Origin: Hyphomicrobium sp. 12-62-95
GTDB lineage: Bacteria; Pseudomonadota; Alphaproteobacteria; Rhizobiales; Hyphomicrobiaceae
Assembly: GCA_002279935.1 (NCBI GenBank)
Contig: NCCZ01000005.1
Span: 186,001 to 250,000, forward strand
DNA: 64,000 nucleotides
Direction of reading: 5' to 3'
Part shown: in pieces, positions 1 to 6,268 of the stretch
How the letters are laid out: every line of letters starts with the position of its first letter
Position numbering within the stretch: the first letter of the stretch is position 1
Translations under genes and position numbers: made by a program
Notes under the pieces: generated by a model
What the model saw: the letters and a program-made list of their open reading frames with translations, nothing else
Database searches by the model: none
Told to the model about the DNA's origin: nothing

Positions 1-8
1 TTAAGGCG

Positions 9-377
9 ATGATGAATACTGCAAATCAAATCGATATTGAAATAGGCCGAAATCTCAAACGCGTGCGCCACGAGCACGGATTATCTCAAACCAATCTCGG
101 TCACATGATCGGTGTGACATTCCAGCAAGTCCAGAAATACGAGACCGGGGTCAATCGTATTGCCGCCTCTCGCCTTGTAGAAATCGCCCAGGTTCTCAAG
201 ATTGATGTAAAAGAGATTCTTCCATCCCTCAAGCAGCCTGATGACATGCGCGATCCAAAGATCTCGAAGCAAGCAACACAGCTCATGCAGATGTTTCACT
301 CGATCCCTGTCCCCGCGCTTCGCAACACCATCTTTAGACTGGTGCAGGAGATTGCCAGCAAAGCCGGATCCGCCTGA
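9..377 (+). CDS. XRE-family helix-turn-helix regulator
   Basis: A 122-residue DNA-binding protein. Residues about 11-66 form a Cro/C1-type helix-turn-helix (GLSQTNLGHMIGVTFQQVQK, then YETGVNRI), the layout usual for XRE regulators of alphaproteobacteria. The C-terminal half is helical and has no recognised ligand domain. ATG occurs twice in tandem at 9 and 12, so the exact start is open, and only eight bases of upstream sequence are in the window. It may regulate genes outside the left edge. The fold is clear; the target is unknown. Confidence 0.85.
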   Translation: MMNTANQIDIEIGRNLKRVRHEHGLSQTNLGHMIGVTFQQVQKYETGVNRIAASRLVEIAQVLKIDVKEILPSLKQPDDMRDPKISKQATQLMQMFHSIPVPALRNTIFRLVQEIASKAGSA

Positions 378-426
378 CCCTCCCACCGCACGCTATTGTA
401 GATCAGCCTGACGAGCTAACGAAGCC

Positions 427-575
427 TCAGCCAATATTGGCTTTCACATCCTTCATCGTCAAAAATAGCTTGTTCTTTGTGTCGCGGAACGGCTCAAACC
501 CGTAGTGACGATAAAAGGCTGCAGCCTGCTCATCAATCGCCTCGACAATCACCGTCGCCGATGAGCCCTCAATGA
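427..575 (-). pseudogene. C-terminal remnant of a GNAT acetyltransferase (TacT-like)
   Basis: The last 50 or so residues of this frame read like the end of a GNAT N-acetyltransferase: VEAIDEQAAAFYRHYGFEPF followed by a KLFLTM segment. That is the usual acetyl-CoA-side C-terminus of TacT-type toxins. The N-terminal two thirds, including the acetyl-CoA loop, are missing. Upstream the same frame runs as nonsense through the neighbouring 109-residue gene, with the join near 570-580. This is probably what is left of a DUF1778/GNAT toxin-antitoxin locus after a deletion or insertion. Confidence 0.65.
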
Positions 576-898
576 AGCGTGCGCTCTTCCGGGTCGATAT
601 CCTGGTCGGTGTAGAAGTCGAACATGCGATCAAGAGCCTTGCGGTGGCTTTTGCCTTCGCGGGTGAGTTCGTCCAGCATCGCGTCATACTGCGCTTCGAC
701 GACCGCGCGCTGCAGGTTCCGCGCTGCCTCAGAGAGTTCCTCATCTAGGCTTCCCAGTGCGCGGTCCTTCCTGGAATGAAGCGCTTGAATGCGCGGGGCC
801 CAACAATCCACAAAGGCGCGCATTGCATGCGAGAGGGTTTCAAGCCGCTGATCGATGTCAGCGCAGGCCGCAACCTTGGTCTCGAAAATCTTCGTCAT
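569..898 (-). CDS. Hypothetical helical protein, 109 residues
   Basis: The start is supported by a strong AGGAGGA ribosome-binding site six bases before the ATG. The product is predicted to be largely alpha-helical and charged (ETLSHAMRAFVDCWAPRIQ, then LDEELSEAARNLQRAVVEAQ). It has no signal peptide or membrane segment. I do not recognise a family. Its last codons run into the acetyltransferase remnant, so the native C-terminus may have been replaced when the two were joined. Confidence 0.6.
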   Translation of the reverse strand: MTKIFETKVAACADIDQRLETLSHAMRAFVDCWAPRIQALHSRKDRALGSLDEELSEAARNLQRAVVEAQYDAMLDELTREGKSHRKALDRMFDFYTDQDIDPEERTLH

Positions 899-1081
899 CG
901 CTCATCCTCCTGGGGGCTGAATGGCTCCGGTAGGATCGAGCTGGGGCGCTTCTGACCGCATTAAAGCGAGTACTCCCGTCCCTCTAATTTCTTATTCTAG
1001 TGACGTTCCGGGCGTGCCACAGGCTTTAGCGAGCGGCTCTCCTTCTCAATCTCCCAATCAGGCACGGCTTGAGGAGATGGG

Positions 1082-1306
1082 ATGGAGCAGAGGTTCGACA
1101 TTCGGGAATTGGAGAGGCTGCGCCGGCTCGCCGCCTTCATGATCCTCGAATACGGACCTGAAGAGACCATCATCGAAGCAGCTCACAAAGACGATCCAAC
1201 CGCCCGCGCCCTGCGCGTCCTGGCCGAGATCAAGACTTTGCAGCCCTCTCCGACTGCGGATGCCAAACCGATTGCCGACAGGACATCCCGCGCCCTCAAG
1301 GCCTGA
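1082..1306 (+). CDS. Small hypothetical protein, 74 residues
   Basis: A GAGGAG ribosome-binding site at 1071-1076 precedes the ATG by five bases. The product starts MEQRFDIRELERLRRLAAFM and contains a helical, acidic middle section (YGPEETIIEAAHKDDPTARA). There are no membrane segments and no recognised domain. The stop codon lies inside a perfect 11-bp inverted repeat (1288-1314). It is not clearly in an operon with anything. Confidence 0.5.
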   Translation: MEQRFDIRELERLRRLAAFMILEYGPEETIIEAAHKDDPTARALRVLAEIKTLQPSPTADAKPIADRTSRALKA

Positions 1307-1314
1307 GGGCGCGG
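1288..1314. repeat. Perfect 11-bp inverted repeat over a stop codon
   Basis: CCGCGCCCTCA, a five-base loop AGGCC, then TGAGGGCGCGG. The stop codon of the 74-residue gene (1304-1306) begins the right arm. The GC-rich hairpin would be very stable in RNA but no T-run follows, so it is terminator-like without being a classical intrinsic terminator. It could stabilise the 3' end of the message. Confidence 0.7.
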
Positions 1315-1470
1315 CAAAGATTGGCCGGAAAGCAGGAGGGGGGCCTGACAAGGCTCTCACAGGGGTAGCTGGGTGCTGCCCCGCCTCTTGGGGTTGCTCA
1401 GTGACGCCCCCGTCAGAGCGTGCCCAACCGACACATAGTGAGTCATTAGAATTTTATATCAAAATTCTTT

Positions 1471-1564
1471 TATGATAAGGATAATGCATCACAGACTTGC
1501 ATCTCTGGAGCCTTTTGATGTATGATACTAATCAGATCGCCGATATGATTAGGATAATGCATCA
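1471..1564 (+). promoter_or_regulatory. hipBA upstream region with two 21-bp direct repeats
   Basis: A 21-bp element occurs at 1471-1491 and again at 1544-1564 with one mismatch (TATGATAAGGATAA versus TATGATTAGGATAA in the first part, then TGCATCA in both). Each copy contains an imperfect palindrome centred on ATGCAT. The second copy ends on the first base of the hipB start codon. Copies in the same orientation, 73 bp apart, next to a HipB-type repressor gene are what autoregulatory operators look like. Binding is inferred, the repeats are seen. Confidence 0.7.
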
Positions 1565-2145
1565 TGACCTATGCCAGCGAAGACCTGCTAGACCAGTTGC
1601 GCCGGGAGCGAGAAGGCCGACGGATCTCCCAGCGCGGTCTGAGCCAGCGCTCGGGGATCACCCAAAGTCATATCTCCCAGATCGAAAGCGGCAAACTCGA
1701 GCCAGGACTTTCCAGCTTCCTGGCGCTGGCCCGCTCCCTCGACCTTGAAGCCGTCCTCGTGCCACGCAGGCTCCTGCCTGCCGTGACCGGGGTTCTGCGT
1801 GCGCACAGACCCGTGGATCAGGGCCCGGATGACCGGACACGCAAAGCGATTGATAGCGCCTTGGTCCATATCCAAAACGGCCAGGATAAAACGACCGACA
1901 TGGCAACCTTAGATCGCCTGAGCAAGGCTCTGGTAATGCTGCGCTCCGCACCTCTTGCACCGGGCGATCAGGACCTCCTGCGCGCGGCGCTTGACCTACT
2001 TGCCGACAAGAGGGCGGCCGTGTCGCAGGACGTCCTGGCCAAAGCGGCCAACATTCTCTGGCCGCTTCGCAATAAAATCGCTCACGCAACAAGAGGAACG
2101 CCACGCCCTGCCTACTCCCTAACCGAGGATGACAACGATGCCTGA
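1564..2145 (+). CDS. hipB: HipB-type antitoxin / XRE repressor
   Basis: 193 residues. Residues 9-64 are a typical helix-turn-helix (RISQRGLSQRSGITQSHISQ, then IESGKLEPGLSSFLALARSL). The rest is an extended helical C-terminal region, longer than in the short E. coli HipB (88 residues). The start codon abuts the second direct repeat, and the 3' end overlaps hipA. Family knowledge: HipB neutralises the HipA kinase and represses the operon by binding operators upstream. The extended C-terminus is not assigned; it may contact HipA. Confidence 0.85.
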   Translation: MTYASEDLLDQLRREREGRRISQRGLSQRSGITQSHISQIESGKLEPGLSSFLALARSLDLEAVLVPRRLLPAVTGVLRAHRPVDQGPDDRTRKAIDSALVHIQNGQDKTTDMATLDRLSKALVMLRSAPLAPGDQDLLRAALDLLADKRAAVSQDVLAKAANILWPLRNKIAHATRGTPRPAYSLTEDDNDA

Positions 2146-3361
2146 CGTCTCCATCCTCGATGTCAGGCTCTATGGCCGCTCCATTGCAACCCTGACCCAT
2201 TTGCAGGGCGACCGGACCATCTTTGCCTTCAACGAGGACTACGTCGCCGATGAGAACAGGCCAACATTGAGCCTGTCCTTCAAAGACGATCTGGGCGGGC
2301 TCATCACAGACTTCAAACCAACCCAGCGGGTCATTCCACCCTTCTTTTCTAACCTGCTCCCTGAGGGTCAATTGCGCCGCTACCTGGCAGACCGCGCCGG
2401 GGTCAACCAGCAGCGCGAATTCTTTCTGCTGTGGATGCTGGGGCGCGACCTGCCGGGGGCCCTCGAAATTCACCCTCTGGAAGGTGGAGCCATCCCGCCC
2501 GCCCAAGATGAGGCGGAGATGAACCGGCCCAATGCCCTCCGTTTCTCCCTGGCAGGCATTCAGCTCAAATTCTCGGCCCTGGCCAACGGCCATAAAGGTG
2601 GAGGCTTGACGATACCGGCGCAGGGCGTTGGCGGCTCCTGGATCGTAAAGCTCCCCTCACAGCAATTCTCGGGCGTTCCCGAAAATGAGTTCTCGATGAT
2701 GACCCTTGCCCGCATGATGGGCATGGACGTGCCTGAGATCCAGCTCCTAGACCTTGAGGCCATCCAAGGGCTGCCCGAAGGGATCGGTGAACTGAAAGGC
2801 CCAGCCTTAGCCGTAAGCCGGTTCGACCGCACGCCTGAGGGCCCTGTCCATATCGAAGACTTCGCTCAGATTTTTGGGGTCTTCCCCGACGACAAATATA
2901 AAGCCGCCAGCTATCGCAACATCGCCACCGTCATCGGGATCGAGGCCGGTGATGCCGCCGTGAGCGAGTTCATTCGCCGCCTCGTCTTCAGCACCCTTAT
3001 TGGCAATGGCGACATGCATCTAAAAAACTGGTCGCTGATCTACCCCGACAAACGCAATGCCGCCCTCTCACCGGCCTATGACCTCCTCTCAACGATCCCA
3101 TATATCGCAGGCGAGGACACAGCAGCCCTCAACTATTCGCGGACCAAGAAGATGGCCGAGCTCAGCACAGATGAGCTCAAGCACCTCGCCGCGAAATCGC
3201 ATCTTCCTGAGAAGCTCGTTCTCGATGCCGCACGCGAGACGGTTCAGACCTTTCGAGACATCTGGCCGGCGGAAAAAGCGAACCTCCCCCTCGCAGCTTC
3301 CGTCATTGAGGCCGTTGAGACTCACGCACCGAAAGTGCCTCTATACGAAGAACTGCGATAA
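2138..3361 (+). CDS. hipA: HipA serine/threonine kinase toxin
   Basis: A full-length HipA-family protein of about 407-410 residues. The N-terminal coupling domain (SLSFKDDLGGLI..LLPEGQLRRYLA) is followed by the HipA_C kinase domain. The catalytic loop GNGDMHLKNWSL holds the expected Asp and Asn, and PAYDLLST supplies the metal-binding Asp. Known HipA kinases phosphorylate GltX and trigger dormancy. An in-frame ATG at 2129 overlaps hipB more; 2138 has a better-spaced GAGG, so I chose it. Overlap with hipB implies translational coupling. The stop lies 17 bp from the convergent neighbour's stop. Confidence 0.92.
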   Translation: MPDVSILDVRLYGRSIATLTHLQGDRTIFAFNEDYVADENRPTLSLSFKDDLGGLITDFKPTQRVIPPFFSNLLPEGQLRRYLADRAGVNQQREFFLLWMLGRDLPGALEIHPLEGGAIPPAQDEAEMNRPNALRFSLAGIQLKFSALANGHKGGGLTIPAQGVGGSWIVKLPSQQFSGVPENEFSMMTLARMMGMDVPEIQLLDLEAIQGLPEGIGELKGPALAVSRFDRTPEGPVHIEDFAQIFGVFPDDKYKAASYRNIATVIGIEAGDAAVSEFIRRLVFSTLIGNGDMHLKNWSLIYPDKRNAALSPAYDLLSTIPYIAGEDTAALNYSRTKKMAELSTDELKHLAAKSHLPEKLVLDAARETVQTFRDIWPAEKANLPLAASVIEAVETHAPKVPLYEELR

Positions 3362-3378
3362 GGCCGCGCCCCATCGCG

Positions 3379-4485
3379 TCAGTAGGCATCATGCTCTAGC
3401 GCGTCGATCAATATGTCGTTGTTGTAGGCTCCTTGCAGCCTGTCAGACGATAGATCTGACACTTTATGGGTCGCAAATGGGTTCAGGAAGAACCGATACC
3501 TTGGGGAAGCGTGCGAGTCGGTGCCTTCATAGGCGTCAACGAAGAAAATGCCAGAGAGCAATCCGGAGACCGCGCCTTTCGGGAGCCCAAAGAGCTGAGT
3601 TTGGTCGGAGCGGAACTGCATGAATGTGCGCCGCGCAAACGCTCGAGTGAATACGTTGAGGCTATCTGCAAAATTTACATGTAACGATCCACTGAACCAT
3701 GGATGGATGACGAACATCAAGACAAAGGGCTTATTGCGCGCAAACTGCTTGGCGTAGCGAAACGCGTAATCGGCGTTCTCCTTGGCGAGGAGATAGGGAT
3801 CAACTATCCGAGCCTGGATCATGACTTGGGTGCGGGCTTTTTTCTTGAAGCACAGTAGGCCGCGTTGTGCGGTGCCTTTGGCAATGAGTTCATCCTTCAA
3901 CGGCTTATAGTCTTTTCCAGAAAGATCCGAGAGCAGCTCGATGGGCACATCCCAGCTGTCTTCGATAGTGACACGTTCCGGCGCAACCTCGGCTGAGAGG
4001 CGGTCAGCCAATTGGCCGACCAAATACTCTTGAAAGCCAAACCCCTTCACATCGAACAGCACGTCTTCGGAGAGATGCAGACAGCCGTCAATATCAGATC
4101 CATTGGGGTTGAGGATATCCGCGCCGGTCAATGGTATCTGAATGTCGAAGGGAAGGCCGCCCTTTAGCAAAAAGGCATAAGCACTGAGCTCGCTGAACGT
4201 GCCATAGGTGTTCCGGCTGGTCAGATCGGTCAGAAACTTTGTGATCATGTCGGCGGACACGCCGGGTTTTTTTAAAAGCACCTCGAGCGTATCAACGATG
4301 ACCGTATTGTGGGGTTCGCTGTTGGCAAGATTAAAGGCGTCGGCGTTGCGGGCTGCTACGCCGTCCGCCTTATAAATTTCATCGGAAAGCTTGGATTTAA
4401 GATCAAACTTGGCAATAGACTGACTCTTTGCCGCGAGCATATCGAGCCAAGCATAGCGGGTTCGTATAGCATTTTGAAGTGGCAT
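3379..4485 (-). CDS. Unknown protein with PD-(D/E)XK nuclease-like signature
   Basis: 368 residues with no signal peptide or membrane segment. Residues 95-150 give a pattern compatible with a PD-(D/E)XK nuclease core: a helix with Glu99 (GTFSELSAYAFLLKGG), then SDIDGCLHLSED, then LFDVKGFG with Asp145-x-Lys147. The remainder has no motif I know. It sits tail to tail with hipA. A restriction-like or defence nuclease is a reasonable hypothesis, not a proven one; the Asp-x-Lys is the strongest piece of evidence. No methyltransferase partner is adjacent. Confidence 0.6.
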   Translation of the reverse strand: MPLQNAIRTRYAWLDMLAAKSQSIAKFDLKSKLSDEIYKADGVAARNADAFNLANSEPHNTVIVDTLEVLLKKPGVSADMITKFLTDLTSRNTYGTFSELSAYAFLLKGGLPFDIQIPLTGADILNPNGSDIDGCLHLSEDVLFDVKGFGFQEYLVGQLADRLSAEVAPERVTIEDSWDVPIELLSDLSGKDYKPLKDELIAKGTAQRGLLCFKKKARTQVMIQARIVDPYLLAKENADYAFRYAKQFARNKPFVLMFVIHPWFSGSLHVNFADSLNVFTRAFARRTFMQFRSDQTQLFGLPKGAVSGLLSGIFFVDAYEGTDSHASPRYRFFLNPFATHKVSDLSSDRLQGAYNNDILIDALEHDAY

Positions 4486-4679
4486 GGCCGCAGCATTTCT
4501 TAAATTGGATGTTACGCATCGTCGATGCGCCTTTGAATATTCTAACCGTTACAGCGGACCCTCGCCAAGCACGCGCACGGTTTACGAAACTCTTGGGCGG
4601 CCAGACATGCCACGCCCTCAAGGGCTGACAAGGCAATCACGCTTTTGCGGGAAGGAAGAAGACGGGGTTTTGGCCAAGT

Positions 4680-4853
4680 CTAGCGCGCCGGATGAGAAAG
4701 CTCGGCGCGGACGGCCTGGATCGAGGCATGGCATCCATGCTGCTCCGCTTTGCTGCGTGTGGTGCAGGCTAGTTCGTTGAACAGGCAGTAAAGCATGGAT
4801 TGCAACTCCTGATTGGTGCTGGCTGCAGCGAATTCGCGGGTGATCTTGAGCAT
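4680..4853 (-). CDS. Small conserved-looking protein, 57 residues
   Basis: A short gene that length filters miss. The product begins MLKITREFAAASTNQELQSM and continues LYCLFNELACTTRSKAEQHG to an RAELSHPAR end. A GGAAGGA ribosome-binding site stands seven bases before the ATG, which is strong support. It resembles short alphaproteobacterial proteins with a pattern of LxxLFxxxFNxLA and a C-terminal SLxxIRRELA-type helix, from memory of the family. Function unknown. It is cytosolic and helical. Confidence 0.6.
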   Translation of the reverse strand: MLKITREFAAASTNQELQSMLYCLFNELACTTRSKAEQHGCHASIQAVRAELSHPAR

Positions 4854-5037
4854 CGGATTGTCCTTCCGTTGAGAGGGAGGCTCCGACCATCGAAGCCTTT
4901 CGCCCAGACACGGGAAGGCTTCGCAGGGGTGGATACCGGCTCACCGGCAAGGATAGGATCAATGCCTCAACGCAGAGCCGCGATATGCGCTATTCTGCCC
5001 AGACCAGCGGATTTATGTCAGCGACGATCAGCCAGCC

Positions 5038-5616
5038 ATGATGACGCTCAATTCCTACGAACAGACCCTGCGCACAATTCCGCGGCCCGGACGCAACGAC
5101 CGCCAGGACTGCGAGATCGCCCTCTTCCCGTTGCTAAACTCAGCCGCGCTCGATCCCGAGCGCATTGCGCTCTACGCCCGGCACATCGCCCTGGGCATGG
5201 ACCTCTTTCAGGAAACAGGACTTAGGCCCCTTTTTACATGGGTCGACGAGCGCGATCAGAGCCGCTTGCCCTCTGGCATCTTGCCGTACACCATCACGCT
5301 TATGTCCGCCCTACACAAAGTCGAAGGCGGACCCTACGCCATATCCGTGTGGGAGATGGCACAGCGGGAAAATCGCCTCAGCCTGCTCCTTCATCATGCG
5401 GATATCGAGTCCCCTTTCTCAGCTGCAACATCGCTGGCCGAGATCTTTAGCGCACCGGCACCCAGCCATGTTCTTTACCAGGAGCTACGATTTGGTCCCC
5501 CGTATCGGTATAAGCCGGAGACCAATACCTTCATGGACGCGCAGGGAGGTCCACCGAATATACCGGCGCAGCATCGCTTCCTGCTCCAACGCCACCTCAT
5601 AGGTATGAGCCTGTAG
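5038..5616 (+). CDS. Unknown conserved protein, 192 residues
   Basis: No domain I recognise. There is no signal peptide or clear membrane segment. The C-terminus is distinctive: PPYRYKPETNTFMDAQGGPP followed by NIPAQHRFLLQRHLIGMSL. A second, truncated copy of this C-terminus exists at 21726-21851, so the family is repeated within the window and linked to the mobile parts. Two ATGs in tandem (5038, 5041); no strong ribosome-binding site is visible. It could be a phage or integrative-element accessory protein, but that is inference from context only. Confidence 0.6.
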   Translation: MMTLNSYEQTLRTIPRPGRNDRQDCEIALFPLLNSAALDPERIALYARHIALGMDLFQETGLRPLFTWVDERDQSRLPSGILPYTITLMSALHKVEGGPYAISVWEMAQRENRLSLLLHHADIESPFSAATSLAEIFSAPAPSHVLYQELRFGPPYRYKPETNTFMDAQGGPPNIPAQHRFLLQRHLIGMSL

Positions 5617-5656
5617 CACTGATAGCGGCGGGCGCCTTACGAAGGCCTGAAACAAA

Positions 5657-5720
5657 GAGCAATCGCGAGCCCGGCCGTGTCGGTCAACATGTGCGCGGCA
5701 TCGGAAATGAGCGCCAGGCT
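5657..5720 (-). pseudogene. Short fragment of a CDF cation exporter gene
   Basis: About 64 bp encode SLALISDAAHMLTDTAGLAI on the minus strand, which is the second transmembrane helix with the HxxxD metal site of cation diffusion facilitators. The DNA is nearly identical to the corresponding part of the intact exporter gene at about 18579-18640. Sequence on both sides is unrelated. It is a recombination footprint of a related CDF gene rather than a working gene. Confidence 0.75.
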
Positions 5721-5898
5721 TCTGGGGTTGCTTGTGGTGTAACTGCGGCGCGCGCGTGAACGGGATGCTCCGGCACTGTTCATTTCTGAGGTGGTAGCCA
5801 AACGGTATGCTCGGTTTTCGGCGGCACAACTCGCCGTCTCCAGGACCGAGTGCCGGATGCAGAGTTGCATCCGGGCAAGCTTCAAGGAGGAGCTGTTC

Positions 5899-6210
5899 AT
5901 GTCACGCAAAACATTCACAGCAGCCGTTTTCGCCGCCGTCGGTGCAGGATTTTTCGCCCTGCCTGCCAACGCTGCGCCTGCCTCGCTCGCAAATCTCGCG
6001 GGTGTAAAATCCGAGTCCGCACGGTTGGTCCAGGCCGCGGGTTATCGAGGCCGCCACGAGGGCTATAGACGCCACGGTGGTGCTATCCGCTTCTATTTGG
6101 ATGGCGGTCATCGTCGCCATTGGATCTACGGCAGCGGGCGGCGCGGCCACGGTTATAACTCGTATCGCGGGGGCTACCGCGGTGGCCATGGCGGCGGGCA
6201 CAATCTTTAA
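5899..6210 (+). CDS. Small exported Gly/His/Arg-rich protein
   Basis: 103 residues, with AAGGAGGAG ahead of the ATG. Residues 1-26 form a signal peptide (MSRKTFTAAVFAAVGAGFFA, then LPANA-AP). The mature part is rich in Gly, His, Arg and Tyr (RGRHEGYRRHGGAIRF and a C-terminal GGYRGGHGGGHNL). Such proteins are common next to metal-efflux genes, and the His content suggests periplasmic metal binding, but no activity is known. It faces the zntA gene tail to tail. Confidence 0.75.
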   Translation: MSRKTFTAAVFAAVGAGFFALPANAAPASLANLAGVKSESARLVQAAGYRGRHEGYRRHGGAIRFYLDGGHRRHWIYGSGRRGHGYNSYRGGYRGGHGGGHNL

Positions 6211-6268
6211 ACGCGTCCGCTTTTGACAAACTTACGGCGCGGCCCAGCCAAAGCCTGAGATCATCGCC

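Noticed and set aside
1658..2593. 311-codon minus-strand frame opposite hipBA
   Set aside because: Shadow of two well-supported genes.
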